A DNA stretch of 64,000 bases, from NCBI RefSeq assembly GCF_000163055.2, contig NC_022111.1, forward strand, positions 1 through 64,000. Direction: 5' to 3'. Origin of the DNA: Prevotella sp. oral taxon 299 str. F0039 (GTDB lineage Bacteria > Bacteroidota > Bacteroidia > Bacteroidales > Bacteroidaceae). This document shows, in pieces, positions 7,282 through 17,058 of the stretch (the first letter of the stretch is position 1; every line of letters starts with the position of its first letter). Both the position numbers and the translations under genes were made by a program. The notes beneath the pieces are model-generated. The model saw only the letters and a list, made by a program, of their open reading frames with translations. It made no database searches and was not told where the DNA came from.

Positions 7282-9744
7282 ATGATGACAATTAAAAAAG
7301 CAATCTTGCCTTTGCTTTTCTTGTCAGTTTCTACAAGTATCACCGCTAGAGTTGCGGTCGAAACTGGTTACAAAATGACAGGAATAAACGTGCAAGGACA
7401 TGTAATTGATTCAAAAACTAAAGAGTATGTGCCTTATGTTGTAGTTTCAGTAAAAGGTACAACACTTGCAACAACCACAGATGCTACAGGTTTTTATTCA
7501 ATTAAAAACATTCCACAAGGAAAAGTAATACTCGAAATTAAACATCTTGGCTATCATAATGTAAGTACAACTTTAAAAACAACAAAAGAAGAAACACTTG
7601 AACAAAATTTTGAGTTGAGTGAAGATGTTCTATCGTTAGATGAGGTTGTTCTTACTGCAAACCGTCAACAAACATTGAGAAGAGAAGCACCAGTACTTGT
7701 TAATGTGGTAGACAAACGACTCTTTAATCTCACTAATTCTACAACTTTGGCACAAGGATTGAACTTCCAACCAGGTGTTAGAACAGAAACAAACTGCCAA
7801 AATTGTGGTTTCTCACAAGTTAGAATAAACGGATTAGATGGTCATTATTCACAAATTCTAATCGATTCACGCCCTGTTTTTTCTGCATTGAATGGAGTTT
7901 ATGGACTTGAACAAATTCCTTCTAGTATGATTGAGCGTGTAGAAGTAGTTCGTGGAGGAGGCTCTTCGCTTTATGGAGCATCGGCAATTGGTGGTACAAT
8001 CAATGTAATCACTAAAGAACCCATTCGTAATTCTGCAGAAGTAGCACATACCATATCTTCTTATGGCAAACATTCTGGAGCAGAAAATACAACCAGTATA
8101 AATGCTTCTATTGTTACAGATGATGCAAAGGGAGGATTATTTGTTTATGGTAATCATCATTATCGTCCAGGATACGATCATAATAATGATGGATATACAG
8201 AACTTCCCAACCTTAAAAACCAAACACTTGGATTCAGTGCATTCTACAAATTCACTCCTTATTCACGTTTAACTCTTCGTTATCACAATCTTGCAGAGTT
8301 CAGAAGAGGTGGAAATCACTTAGAAAGAGCACCTCACGAGAGTGATATTACAGAGCAATTAGAGCATGATGTGAATGGCGGTAGTTTAGCTTATGATTTA
8401 TTCTCAAAAGATACTAAACGTCAGTTGAAACTTTATTACTCATTCGAAAATACAGCAAGAAAGAGTTATTATGGTGGACTTGCAGGTAATACTGATGCAG
8501 AGGCAATAGCAAAAGCTACTAAAGCTTATGGACGTACAAAAGAATTAAATCATTTGTTGGGTGCACAATATATACATTCATTTGACAAATGCTGGTTTAT
8601 GCCTGCAACATTAACTGCTGGTTTAGAGTATAACAACGATAAGATGAACGATGAAGTAGTTGGTTATGAGCATTATTTGAATCAAAACGTAAATACAACA
8701 AGTGCTTATTTGCAGAATGAATGGAAAAATTCTCACTTCACTTTCTTATTGGGTGCACGTTTAGATAAGCACAATTTAATTAAAAATGCAATCTTCTCAC
8801 CTCGTGTAAACTTTAGATATAATCCTTCAGAAGAACTTAGTTTACGTTTAAGTTATGCTGAAGGCTTTAGAGCTCCACAAGCATTCGACGAAGATTTGCA
8901 TACAGGTTGGACCGATGGCTCACGCCAAATCATTGTAAGAGATCCTAATTTGAAAGAAGAAAGATCAAGAAGCATCAGCGCATCTGCCGACTTCTATCAC
9001 ACATTTGGTAGTGTTCAAACTAACTTCTTGATTGAAGGTTTCTTTACCCATCTAACGAATGCTTTCGCAAGTAGAACACTAGATAAAGGTGAAACAACTG
9101 ATCCAAATTATGAAAATAACATTAGAAACATTATGCAACGTTATGGCTTAAGTCGTCCTAATGCTGAAGGAAACAAAATTGCAGAGCGTTTTAATGGTAA
9201 TAATGCAACTATATTTGGATTAAATATTGAAGCAAAGGCAGCTTTTTCTCAATGGCTTCAAATTCAAGCAGGACTAACATTGCAACGCAATATGTATAAA
9301 GATTCTGTTGAATGGTCGGGAGTTGGTGCTAAGAAAGAACGTCGTTTCTTGAAAACTCCTAATGCTTATGGCTATTTCACAGTGAACATTCAGCCTCTAA
9401 AGAACTTGAGTGTTGCCCTTACTGGTACTTATACTGGTAGCATGTTGGTGGGACATCAAAAGACAGACGACTACACCTTTACACAGAATGGAACAACAAT
9501 AACTTATCCAGGTTGGGCAGAAGCAAAGGCTGTTAACACTCCTTCGTTCCTTTCTATGAACTTAAAAGTAGCTTATGATATACAACTTTCACAATATATC
9601 AAAATGCAACTTAATGGTGGTTTCCAAAATCTCACCAACTCTTATCAACGTGATTTAGAGCGTGGACCATTGAGAGATGCTGACTATATCTATGGACCTG
9701 GCACTCCTCGTTGCGCTTTCTTAGGTGTGAAGTTCACCTATTAA
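7282..9744 (+). CDS. TonB-dependent outer-membrane receptor
   Basis: An 820-aa outer-membrane receptor for active uptake of a small ligand, probably a metal chelate, haem or cobalamin; the ligand cannot be told from sequence. A signal peptide (about 1-23) is followed by a carboxypeptidase-regulatory-like beta-sandwich (about 37-112, VQGHVIDSKTKEYVPYV) and a plug domain (about 130-240, with NCQNCG, RINGLDGHYSQILIDSRPV and the VEVVRGGGSSLYGASAIGG signature). The rest is a barrel ending in an aromatic residue (KFTY). It has its own promoter and terminator and no SusD partner, so it is not a typical polysaccharide-utilisation receptor. Confidence 0.93.
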   Translation: MMTIKKAILPLLFLSVSTSITARVAVETGYKMTGINVQGHVIDSKTKEYVPYVVVSVKGTTLATTTDATGFYSIKNIPQGKVILEIKHLGYHNVSTTLKTTKEETLEQNFELSEDVLSLDEVVLTANRQQTLRREAPVLVNVVDKRLFNLTNSTTLAQGLNFQPGVRTETNCQNCGFSQVRINGLDGHYSQILIDSRPVFSALNGVYGLEQIPSSMIERVEVVRGGGSSLYGASAIGGTINVITKEPIRNSAEVAHTISSYGKHSGAENTTSINASIVTDDAKGGLFVYGNHHYRPGYDHNNDGYTELPNLKNQTLGFSAFYKFTPYSRLTLRYHNLAEFRRGGNHLERAPHESDITEQLEHDVNGGSLAYDLFSKDTKRQLKLYYSFENTARKSYYGGLAGNTDAEAIAKATKAYGRTKELNHLLGAQYIHSFDKCWFMPATLTAGLEYNNDKMNDEVVGYEHYLNQNVNTTSAYLQNEWKNSHFTFLLGARLDKHNLIKNAIFSPRVNFRYNPSEELSLRLSYAEGFRAPQAFDEDLHTGWTDGSRQIIVRDPNLKEERSRSISASADFYHTFGSVQTNFLIEGFFTHLTNAFASRTLDKGETTDPNYENNIRNIMQRYGLSRPNAEGNKIAERFNGNNATIFGLNIEAKAAFSQWLQIQAGLTLQRNMYKDSVEWSGVGAKKERRFLKTPNAYGYFTVNIQPLKNLSVALTGTYTGSMLVGHQKTDDYTFTQNGTTITYPGWAEAKAVNTPSFLSMNLKVAYDIQLSQYIKMQLNGGFQNLTNSYQRDLERGPLRDADYIYGPGTPRCAFLGVKFTY

Positions 9745-9797
9745 GATAATTGAAATGTAGCAAATAAAAAGAGGTTTGTTTGCTATCAGAGTAAAAG

Positions 9798-9845
9798 AAA
9801 ACTCCTAGAAAGAAGTAAATGCACTTCCTTTTAGGAGTTTTTTAT
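9798..9845 (+). terminator. Terminator between the TonB receptor and convergent cdsA
   Basis: AAAACTCCTA is mirrored by TAGGAGTTTT, with further inner pairing (AGAAGT with ACTTCC, imperfect), followed by T residues. The flanking A and T runs could let it work in both directions. A weaker hairpin (TAGCAAA/TTTGCTA) lies just upstream at about 9757-9784. Confidence 0.75.
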
Positions 9846-9867
9846 TGTGGGTTATCGTTCAATATCT

Positions 9868-10734
9868 TTACACGAGCGTTTGGATTGTGTAGATATAAAC
9901 TGCCGAAGCGGGTATTGCTAGCAACGAACTATCGAAACGATCGAGCATACCTCCGTGTCCTGGAAGAATTGTTCCGCTGTCTTTTATACCTAAAGTACGC
10001 TTGATGAGGCTCTCAACAAGGTCGCCCCAAGTGCCAAATATAGTAACAACAAGTCCTAAACCAAGCCATTGTAGGGTGTTAAGGCCCGACAAATTACCAT
10101 ACGATTGATCTAATATTGAAACCAAGAAAGCAGCAACAAGTACTAAAGTTCCACCGCCAATGCTTCCTTCCCAGCTCTTTGCAGGACTGATTCTAGGGAA
10201 CAATTTATGTTTTCCAAATAAGCTTCCAACACAATAAGCACCAGTATCACTGGTCCATAAAAATATGAACACACTCAAAGGAAGAAGATAATAGAAATGA
10301 ATATTGCCGTCGGTTGCAGTTCTAAAAGCAAGAACATTGATCATAGATAGGGGCAAAGCCACATACATTTGGCCTAACATGGTGTATGATAAGTCGTGAA
10401 CTGCATTCTTGTTCTTAGTGTATAATTCGCTAACAAACAAATAAATGATGGTTAAAAGATAAGGCATAAACACCGCATTTGTTTGTACAAAGCCACTATT
10501 CACAGCCGAAATGGCAAGGAATAGATACACACCTGCCACTGTAGAGATAAACCTATTGATGGTTACATCTTCGATGTTATTTACTAATCCTGAGTATTCC
10601 CATAGGCTAAGGCATGTTATTAGTGCAAAAAGAAACACCATCGCAATGGGTTGGAAGAAGCAAGTTACCATGATAGTAACAAATAGTACGCCTGTAAAAG
10701 CACGCACAATCATGTTTGTTAGTTTATCTGACAT
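9868..10734 (-). CDS. cdsA: Phosphatidate cytidylyltransferase CdsA
   Basis: A 288-aa polytopic inner-membrane enzyme that makes CDP-diacylglycerol from phosphatidate and CTP for phospholipid synthesis. Several hydrophobic segments are visible. The family signature SLIKRTLGIKDSG...LPGHGGMLDRFD is intact near residues 235-262. The gene lies 93 bp downstream of ftsH, in the order rsfS-ftsH-cdsA seen in many Bacteroidales, but a strong terminator stands between ftsH and cdsA. Confidence 0.95.
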   Translation of the reverse strand: MSDKLTNMIVRAFTGVLFVTIMVTCFFQPIAMVFLFALITCLSLWEYSGLVNNIEDVTINRFISTVAGVYLFLAISAVNSGFVQTNAVFMPYLLTIIYLFVSELYTKNKNAVHDLSYTMLGQMYVALPLSMINVLAFRTATDGNIHFYYLLPLSVFIFLWTSDTGAYCVGSLFGKHKLFPRISPAKSWEGSIGGGTLVLVAAFLVSILDQSYGNLSGLNTLQWLGLGLVVTIFGTWGDLVESLIKRTLGIKDSGTILPGHGGMLDRFDSSLLAIPASAVYIYTIQTLV

Positions 10735-10773
10735 ATTAGTATTTATTTGTGTTTAGGATTTTTGTTGTATGAT

Positions 10774-10820
10774 AAAAAAACAAGTCCAATGTATGAAACG
10801 AACTTCAAACATTGGACTTG
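10774..10820 (-). terminator. Strong terminator between ftsH and cdsA
   Basis: On the minus strand CAAGTCCAATGT (10820-10809) pairs perfectly with ACATTGGACTTG (10792-10781) around a 16-nt loop and is followed by seven T. I see no TAnnTTTG promoter between it and the cdsA start, so cdsA would depend on read-through or on an atypical promoter. Confidence 0.9.
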
Positions 10821-10827
10821 CTTTATA

Positions 10828-12870
10828 TTATTCTGCCTCTAGAGATTGTTCGTTCTTCATTCTCTGATGTTCTTCCTCAGCTTTTCTAACCTCTTCGGGC
10901 ATATTTTCTAGTGTTAACTCATTCGCTTTCTCGTTTGCTTCGATAATCTCTTGAGTTCTACTACGCCATGGACGCTTTCCAAATATTTCCTCAACGTCTT
11001 CTGCAAAGATAACTTCTTTGGTTATTAAGAGCTCTGCAAGGCGTGCATGTCCTTCCTTATGTTCTGTTAATATCTGCTTTGCTCTGTTGTATTGTTCATT
11101 TAACATGCGCAGAACTTCTTCGTCTATTAACTTTGCAGTGGTCTCAGAATAAGGGCGTTGGAATTGATATTCTTGGTTATTATAGTAGCATACATTGGGT
11201 AATGTGTCGCTCATTCCGGCATAAGCAACCATTCCATATGCGCTTTTTGTTGCTCTTTCGAGGTCGTTCATTGCTCCTGTTGAGATGTGACCAGTGCACA
11301 ATTCTTCTGCAGCACGACCTCCAAAGAGAGCACACATCTCGTCTAACATCTGCTCTTTGGTTGTTATTTGACGCTCTTCAGGTAGATACCACGCTGCACC
11401 AAGAGCCTGTCCACGAGGCACAATGCTCACTTTTACAAGCGGATTAGCATGTTCACAGAACCAAGAAATAGTGGCATGACCAGCTTCGTGCAATGCAATT
11501 GTACGCTTTTCGTTTGCTGTCATCACTTTAGTTTTCTTCTCTAAACCGCCAATAATACGATCTACAGCGTCTAAGAAGTCTTGTTTTCCAACTTGTTTTT
11601 TATTTTGTCGTGCGGCAATGAGCGCACTTTCATTACATACATTGGCAATATCTGCCCCCGAGAAACCAGGAGTTTGACGTGCTAAGAAGTCGATATCGAT
11701 CGTGTCATCAATCTTAACATTACGCAAGTGCACTTGGAATATTTCCTTACGTTCGTGCAAATCGGGTAGTTCAACGCTAATTTGGCGATCGAAACGACCT
11801 GCTCTTAGTAGCGCACTGTCGAGCATATCTACTCTATTTGTTGCTGCAAGGATAATCACTCCGCTGTTAGTTCCGAAGCCGTCCATCTCTGTTAGTAAGG
11901 CATTCAGAGTGTTTTCACGTTCGTCGTTACCACCTGTTGAAGGGTTTTTACTACGTGCACGTCCCACAGCATCAATCTCATCGATGAAAATGATACATGG
12001 AGATTTTTCCTTTGCTTGACGGAATAGGTCTCTAACTCGACTCGCTCCGACACCTACGAACATTTCAACGAAGTCGGAACCACTCATAGAGAAGAATGGA
12101 ACTCCAGCCTCTCCTGCAACTGCTTTTGCAAGAAGTGTCTTACCAGTACCTGGAGGTCCGACCAAAAGAGCACCCTTAGGAATCTTTCCACCCAATTCTG
12201 TATAACGGCTTGGGTTCTTTAAGAACTCCACAATCTCTTCTATTTCTTGTTTCGCCCCTGCTTGTCCTGCAACGTCTTTAAATGTAATTCCAAGGTCATT
12301 TCCTTTCTCATACATTTGCGCTTTGCTTTTTCCTACATTGGAAACACCAGCTCCTCCGCCAGCTCCTCCGCCTATTTTACGCATTAAGAAGTAGCCAATA
12401 ACGAAGAATAAGATGAATGGACCGAAGTTAAGTAGAAGATTAATAAGCTCGTTTCCTTTCTTTGATTCAAATGTATAGTTGGCTATTTTGTGCTGTTCTT
12501 GTGCTTGTGACAAGTAGGTGTCAATATTATCTACTGATCCAATACCTACAGTTACATAAGGATTCTCGCCAAGTTGCTTAGCATCTCGGTGGAATACGTC
12601 TCTAACGTGTGCAGGTTTTACATACATTTTGAGGGTTTTTAGCTCGGTATTAACAACAACTTCTTCAGCCCAACCTTTATTGATATATTGTTTAAAGTTG
12701 GCCATTGAAGTTTCTTTTGATGCAGAGCCGCCCCCCAGTTTATTTCCTGTTCCTGTGAGGAAGAAGATAGTTAATCCCACAATGATAAGCCCATAGATCC
12801 AGTTAAGATTAAATTTTGGCATTTTGGGTTGATTGTTATCCATGTGGGGTTGATTATTTTTTTTATCCAT
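10828..12870 (-). CDS. ftsH: ATP-dependent zinc metalloprotease FtsH
   Basis: A 680-aa inner-membrane AAA+ protease for membrane-protein quality control. There are two membrane segments (about residues 24-42 and 148-165) around a periplasmic domain, then a Gly-rich linker. The AAA domain has Walker A GPPGTGKT, Walker B IIFIDEID and the SRH segment [19 protein letters not shown]. The zinc site HEAGH follows in the protease domain. The C-terminus is Glu-rich. It lies 49 bp downstream of rsfS and probably shares its promoter. Confidence 0.98.
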   Translation of the reverse strand: MDKKNNQPHMDNNQPKMPKFNLNWIYGLIIVGLTIFFLTGTGNKLGGGSASKETSMANFKQYINKGWAEEVVVNTELKTLKMYVKPAHVRDVFHRDAKQLGENPYVTVGIGSVDNIDTYLSQAQEQHKIANYTFESKKGNELINLLLNFGPFILFFVIGYFLMRKIGGGAGGGAGVSNVGKSKAQMYEKGNDLGITFKDVAGQAGAKQEIEEIVEFLKNPSRYTELGGKIPKGALLVGPPGTGKTLLAKAVAGEAGVPFFSMSGSDFVEMFVGVGASRVRDLFRQAKEKSPCIIFIDEIDAVGRARSKNPSTGGNDERENTLNALLTEMDGFGTNSGVIILAATNRVDMLDSALLRAGRFDRQISVELPDLHERKEIFQVHLRNVKIDDTIDIDFLARQTPGFSGADIANVCNESALIAARQNKKQVGKQDFLDAVDRIIGGLEKKTKVMTANEKRTIALHEAGHATISWFCEHANPLVKVSIVPRGQALGAAWYLPEERQITTKEQMLDEMCALFGGRAAEELCTGHISTGAMNDLERATKSAYGMVAYAGMSDTLPNVCYYNNQEYQFQRPYSETTAKLIDEEVLRMLNEQYNRAKQILTEHKEGHARLAELLITKEVIFAEDVEEIFGKRPWRSRTQEIIEANEKANELTLENMPEEVRKAEEEHQRMKNEQSLEAE

Positions 12871-12919
12871 ATTTCGACATTTTGGTTTCAGAAAATGTAA
12901 TCTTCCAAAATCGTGCCAA

Positions 12920-13279
12920 TTATTCTAAGTCGGGAATAGTTGTCAATTTGGCATCTTGCCACAACTCTTCAAGGTTGTAAAAGCTTCTTGTTTCGGGCTG
13001 AAAGATATGCACAAGCACATCAGAATAGTCCATAGCAACCCATTCGCTATTACCTAAACCGATGGTATTGATAGGTTTTTCACCTGCTTCGATACGTGTT
13101 GTTTCTGCAATCGAGTCGCTAATAGCTTCGATTTGGTTGGGTGATGAGCCTTGACAAATAACAAAGTAATTGGCGATACTGCCGTCTATGTCTCTTAAAT
13201 CTACTATTGTTATATTTGAACCTTTTTTCTCTTGTATTCCTTTTACAATTGTCTCTACTAGTTTGTTGATTTCTTTCAT
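12920..13279 (-). CDS. rsfS: Ribosome silencing factor RsfS
   Basis: A 119-aa protein of the RsfS/YbeB family that binds ribosomal protein uL14 and blocks subunit joining when nutrients are low. The typical DLRDIDGSIANYFVICQGSS and DYSDVLVHIFQPETRSFYNLEELW segments cover the length of the family. It is the first gene of the rsfS-ftsH unit. Confidence 0.95.
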   Translation of the reverse strand: MKEINKLVETIVKGIQEKKGSNITIVDLRDIDGSIANYFVICQGSSPNQIEAISDSIAETTRIEAGEKPINTIGLGNSEWVAMDYSDVLVHIFQPETRSFYNLEELWQDAKLTTIPDLE

Positions 13280-13307
13280 TTATAAAAATACTTGATAATT
13301 ATACTTA

Positions 13308-13315
13308 CAAAGGTA
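13308..13315 (-). promoter_or_regulatory. Candidate -7 box for rsfS-ftsH
   Basis: On the minus strand TACCTTTG lies 29-36 bp upstream of the rsfS start. A -33 element is not clear. Confidence 0.6.
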
Positions 13316-13411
13316 CATATAATATATGTAAGAAACCGATTTGTACTTTATCTTTTCCATATTTTTTACAAAAAAAGAGGCTTTATAGATTGTGTGTTTA
13401 GAAAAAATGTG

Positions 13412-13419
13412 TACCTTTG
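13412..13419 (+). promoter_or_regulatory. Candidate promoter of tRNA-Gln
   Basis: TACCTTTG (13412-13419) lies 36 bp before the tRNA, with a TGTGTGTTTAG stretch about 20 bp upstream as a possible -33 region. It is within 100 bp of the divergent rsfS promoter. Confidence 0.65.
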
Positions 13420-13454
13420 CAATCGTTTGTAGAGCGTTTATACGCTGCATTTAT

Positions 13455-13525
13455 TGGGATATGGTGTAATGGTAACACTACAGATTCTGGTCCTGTCATT
13501 CTTGGTTCGAATCCGAGTATCCCAG
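13455..13525 (+). tRNA. tRNA-Gln (anticodon CTG)
   Basis: A 71-nt cloverleaf folds cleanly. Acceptor TGGGATA pairs with TATCCCA. The D stem is GTGT/ACAC. The anticodon stem is ACAGA/CCTGT (one A-C mismatch next to the loop) with loop TTCTGGT. The T arm is CTTGG/CCGAG with loop TTCGAAT, and the discriminator is G. With U33 fixed the anticodon is CTG, glutamine; the weak first acceptor pair also fits tRNA-Gln. CCA is not encoded. Confidence 0.9.
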
Positions 13526-13533
13526 CATAAACG

Positions 13534-13580
13534 AAGAGTTAGGTGATGAAAGGATATTACTTAACTCTTTATTTTTTACT
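13534..13580 (+). terminator. Terminator after tRNA-Gln
   Basis: AAGAGTTAGGT pairs with ACTTAACTCTT (11 bp, one G-T pair) and is followed by a T-rich tract. Confidence 0.8.
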
Positions 13581-13681
13581 CTTTTGTTTCGAATGCAAAG
13601 CATTTACTTTTGAATTTCTATTGATCTTTTTGATGTTTAGATTTTAATCCGATAAAATCTTGATATTCATCGCTTTATAAA

Positions 13682-13769
13682 AGCATTGCTTTTGGTGCGC
13701 AAACTCATTCCTTTTGTAATGCAATTCCACTGCTTTTTCAGTCTTAAAGCAATGCTTTTGTGTGGGAAG
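13682..13769 (+). repeat. 22-bp-period repeat cluster B (4 units)
   Basis: Four 22-bp units start at 13682, 13704, 13726 and 13748, with AGCATTGCTTTTG, CTCATTCCTTTTG, TCCACTGCTTTTT and AGCAATGCTTTTG in phase. Units 1 and 4 extend to near-palindromes around AAAGCA(A/T)TGCTTTT. It lies in the 448-bp gene-free stretch between tRNA-Gln and the convergent DUF349 gene. The rest of that stretch holds only terminators and AT-rich sequence. Confidence 0.85.
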
Positions 13770-13878
13770 AATGTGCTGTCTAAAAGTAATGAAAATGATG
13801 TGAGATGCTTTTAAAAGAAAGAGTTGGGTGGAAAGGAGTTGAAAAAGGTGGGGTAGAGATGTGATGTTGGAGGAGGAT

Positions 13879-13947
13879 TAAAAAGAAAACAGCTATCTAA
13901 GCTAGACTTTTTGTTGTTTTGAACGTGTCTGTTTAGATAACTGTTTT
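13879..13947 (-). terminator. Terminator after the DUF349 gene
   Basis: AAAACAGCTATCTAA (13886-13900) is mirrored by TTTAGATAACTGTTTT (13932-13947) with one mismatch, and an inner AGAC/GTCT pair extends the stem. On the minus strand a short T run follows. Confidence 0.75.
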
Positions 13948-13973
13948 GTTGTATTGTTGTTCAACAAAAGGAT

Positions 13974-15866
13974 TTATTCGTTGTTATTTTCTTCTTTTTG
14001 TTGACGATCGATCTCTTTAATTTTCTCTTTTAAGAGTTGCATTTCTTCTTTAAGTTTCTCGGTCTTTTGTGTGAAGTTGTTGATAAGTGAATTGCCTTTC
14101 TTGCTTGCTGCACTTAAGAAACCAAGGTTGTTTTCGTATGTTTGCAGTTCTTGTTTAATGCGTTCGTATGCTCTAAACAATTTATTGCGTTCGTTATAAA
14201 GAGCGTTTTCACCATTACTTGCAACATTCTTAAGGTTGTTTTTGAAATCATCTAAACGCTTGCGGTTTATCGAAATGTTTAGTTCTTTCTTTAATTGGTC
14301 GGTTACTTCCTTGAATTGGGTGTATAAACGATCTTTCTCTTTGTATGGAACATGACCTATTTGGTTGTATTCTTTAATGAGTTGATGAATCTTTTCGCTA
14401 GCGTCTTCTGCCTTTGCTGCGATGAATCCTTTCAACTCTTTTAATATGTTTTCTTTTTGTTCAAGGTTTGTATGCTCTTCAGAATGATTGTCGCCATTAG
14501 CTGCTTTGCGTGCATCGAAGAACTTATTGCAATGTTGAACGAATTCTTCCCAAAGTTTGTCGCTTACCTTTTGAGGTACGAATCCCACTTTCTTCCATTC
14601 TTTTTGAAGTGCAATAAGCTTGTCACTTGTTGATTTCCACTCGGTGCTATCAGCCAAGTTTTTAGCTTTTTCAATCAAAGCTTTCTTCTTTTCAATATTT
14701 TCTGCGAAGCTAGCTTTTAGCTCTTTGAAGAATGTTGTTTTGCTTTGGAAGAAGGTGTTGCATGCTTCTCTGAAACGTTCGAATATCTTTACATTCATTT
14801 TTTGTGGTGTAAAACCAATTGTTTTCCACTCTTTTTGAATGTTAGTAATTTCTTCTGTGGTCTTTTCCCACTCGCTAATGCTTTGTATTTTCTTTACGTT
14901 GATGGCTTCAACTTTCTCGCATAGATTTGTTTTCTTTACGAGATTTTCTTCTTCTTTGCTTCTAAGTTCTTCGAAATGTTGTTGATGACGTTTGTTGATT
15001 ACTGTTGAAGCGTTTTTGAAACGAGTCCATATTTGCTCTCTGTTTTCTTTTGAAACAGGACCAATTTCACGATATTGCTGATGCAATTCTTGTAGTTGAT
15101 GAAATGCACTAACTACATCTTTTTCTTCAGAAAGCTTCTCAGCAGCTTCACAAAGTTTGGTTTTTAGTTCTAAGTTCTTCTTAAAATCATACTCTCTAGC
15201 TTCGTGATTGAGTTTTAAGAGGTCGTAGAACTGTTCAGTATATAATTGATATGTGCGCCAAAGCTCATTTACTTTGTCGGCTGGCACATTGCTTATTTCT
15301 TTCCATTTTGTTTGCAACTCTTTGAATTGAGTGTATGACTTGTTTGCTTCGTCGGGAGAAGTTGCAATGGCTTTGATGCTTTCAATGATGGTAAGCTTTT
15401 GCTTAAGGTTCTCTTGTCTTTCCTTTTCTTGTTCTTGAAGCAGCTTTGCTCTTTTCTCTTTGATTAGCGATAGCTCTGCTTTGAATATCATCTCATCTTC
15501 GCTAGGTGTCACTTTGTAATCTAATGGGTCGCCTCCTGCTTCTAGATAAGCTTTTTGTTCAGCTTCTCTTTCTGTAAGATGTATTTTATAGAAAGTAGAC
15601 TTTAAGCTGTCTATCTCTTCTCTTGAAGGGACAGTTTCGCTACTTGCTAATGTTTTAATCTTATTGATGATTTCTTGTTTTGTGGTGAATGGTTTATTAG
15701 ATGTATTGCTTTGTTCGTTCAATACATTTTCTTCGCTTTGGCTTGTTGTGCCAGTTCTTGTAGAAGAAGTTTCATTACCACTATTAGTATTACTTGAAAT
15801 TACCTGGCTTTCGTTGTTCTCTGTTGCATCGAAGCCTTGTTCTTGAGAGTTCTTTTGAAGGTCCAT
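13974..15866 (-). CDS. DUF349 coiled-coil repeat protein
   Basis: A 630-aa, highly charged, mostly helical protein. The first 65 residues are Ser/Thr/Asn/Gln-rich and probably disordered. At least five DUF349 repeats follow, each with an aromatic-Ile/Val-Gly or related core and a proline: WKEISNVPADKV, YREIGPVSKENR, WKTIGFTPQKMN, WKKVGFVPQKVS, YNQIGHVPYKEK. The C-terminus is a Lys/Glu coiled coil. No signal peptide or membrane segment, so cytoplasmic. Function is not established; I do not assign one. Confidence 0.88.
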   Translation of the reverse strand: MDLQKNSQEQGFDATENNESQVISSNTNSGNETSSTRTGTTSQSEENVLNEQSNTSNKPFTTKQEIINKIKTLASSETVPSREEIDSLKSTFYKIHLTEREAEQKAYLEAGGDPLDYKVTPSEDEMIFKAELSLIKEKRAKLLQEQEKERQENLKQKLTIIESIKAIATSPDEANKSYTQFKELQTKWKEISNVPADKVNELWRTYQLYTEQFYDLLKLNHEAREYDFKKNLELKTKLCEAAEKLSEEKDVVSAFHQLQELHQQYREIGPVSKENREQIWTRFKNASTVINKRHQQHFEELRSKEEENLVKKTNLCEKVEAINVKKIQSISEWEKTTEEITNIQKEWKTIGFTPQKMNVKIFERFREACNTFFQSKTTFFKELKASFAENIEKKKALIEKAKNLADSTEWKSTSDKLIALQKEWKKVGFVPQKVSDKLWEEFVQHCNKFFDARKAANGDNHSEEHTNLEQKENILKELKGFIAAKAEDASEKIHQLIKEYNQIGHVPYKEKDRLYTQFKEVTDQLKKELNISINRKRLDDFKNNLKNVASNGENALYNERNKLFRAYERIKQELQTYENNLGFLSAASKKGNSLINNFTQKTEKLKEEMQLLKEKIKEIDRQQKEENNNE

Positions 15867-15918
15867 AGCTATAGCTGCTTTAAGTTATTGTTTCGGATTT
15901 ACAATTATATAACAAGTG

Positions 15919-15926
15919 CAAACTTA
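15919..15926 (-). promoter_or_regulatory. Candidate -7 box for the DUF349 gene
   Basis: On the minus strand TAAGTTTG lies 53-60 bp upstream of the start codon. Confidence 0.6.
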
Positions 15927-16002
15927 CTTAAAAATATTGAAAGTTACTAATTAAATAGGTAAAAATGTTATTTAAGAGCACCTTTTATATTTGTGACCGA
16001 TT

Positions 16003-16929
16003 CTAAATTAAGCGTTTGCGTTTTAATAACCACCATGAAATTGCGGTAATAATGAATGATATTACAAGTGCAAGTGGGAACCCCCAGGGGCTATGTTCCA
16101 TTGAGTTGAAGAGGTTCATTCCTAAAAATGAAGATATAAGTGTGGGCACCATCATGATAATACTCACAGATGTGAGGGTACGCATAACGGTGTTCATGTT
16201 GTTGTTAATAATGCTAGAGTAAGTTTCCATCGTTGATTCTAGGATGTCAGAATATATCGATGTGGTTTCTCTTGCCTGTGTCATCTCAATGTTTACGTCC
16301 TCAATTAGGTCGGCATCTAATTCGTCTACCTGTAACTTAAACTTCAGTTTAGCTAACAAGTTTTCGTTTCCTCTAATCGAAGTAGTGAAGAAAGTGAGTG
16401 AATCTTGTAGCCTACTTAATCCTATCAGGCTTTCGTTGTTCACCTCATGGTCGAGATTATGCTTTGCAGTTTCAATGAGGGTGTTGATTTGTTTCAAACG
16501 CTTTAGATACCAAACCGCTGATGAAAGGAACAAACGGAAAATCATATCAACATAGTCTGTGAATCCAACTCCACGCTTTTGTTGATAACTTACAAAATCA
16601 ATCATCATGTTTGTTTCAAAATAACAAACAGTTATTGTCACGTCTCTTTTATGTATAATACCTAAAGGAACGGTGGTATAAGGTGTTCTAGAACGTATTT
16701 CTTTCACGTAGGGAATACGTAAAATGATGAGCATCCATCCGTCGTCGTATTCGTAACGGGCACGTTCATCGGTGTCACTGATGTCGGGAAAGAAATAATC
16801 GGGAATGTTAAAACGTTCTTCTAACTCGTTTTGATCCTCATTAGTGGGGCATGTTACTTGTATCCAACAATTGGGTTGCCACTCAGGTATGACCTTAAGT
16901 CGGTCGGTAATATTCCAGTATGTCTTCAT
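16003..16929 (-). CDS. corA: CorA-family magnesium/cobalt transporter
   Basis: A 308-aa CorA-type divalent-cation channel, expected to be pentameric in the inner membrane. A soluble alpha/beta N-terminal domain leads into the long stalk helix. Two membrane helices lie at the C-terminus, with the selectivity motif GMN at about 270-272 just after the first, and a basic tail (KRKRLI). Length is usual for the short Bacteroidetes CorA proteins. It stands alone, with a 130-nt leader that contains alternative stems (separate entry). Confidence 0.95.
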   Translation of the reverse strand: MKTYWNITDRLKVIPEWQPNCWIQVTCPTNEDQNELEERFNIPDYFFPDISDTDERARYEYDDGWMLIILRIPYVKEIRSRTPYTTVPLGIIHKRDVTITVCYFETNMMIDFVSYQQKRGVGFTDYVDMIFRLFLSSAVWYLKRLKQINTLIETAKHNLDHEVNNESLIGLSRLQDSLTFFTTSIRGNENLLAKLKFKLQVDELDADLIEDVNIEMTQARETTSIYSDILESTMETYSSIINNNMNTVMRTLTSVSIIMMVPTLISSFLGMNLFNSMEHSPWGFPLALVISFIITAISWWLLKRKRLI

Positions 16930-17058
16930 AAGTGCTTATCGTCAAGTATGTAAAAGTAAAGTGAAGATAAGCAACATTGTGCATTATCCTTCGCTTATCT
17001 TTTTGTTATTTTCCGAATGATAATCGTCCATAATTAATTAAAAAAATGATTTATGTTG
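16930..17058 (-). promoter_or_regulatory. corA leader with two mutually exclusive stems
   Basis: Read on the minus strand, three related segments occur: a = AAGATAAGC (17001-16993), b = GCTTATCTT (16972-16964), c = GATAAGCA (16940-16933). Segment b pairs perfectly with a (9 bp, 20-nt loop) or, through TGCTTATC (16973-16966), with c (8 bp, 25-nt loop). Segment c ends four bases before the corA start codon, so the b-c stem would cover the ribosome-entry region and the a-b stem would free it. The layout is that of a leader switch. It does not look like the known M-box riboswitch. Confidence 0.55.

Noticed and set aside
11043..12019. Two + strand ORFs (134 and 105 codons) opposite ftsH
   Set aside because: Antisense shadows of ftsH; composition is that of a reversed conserved gene.
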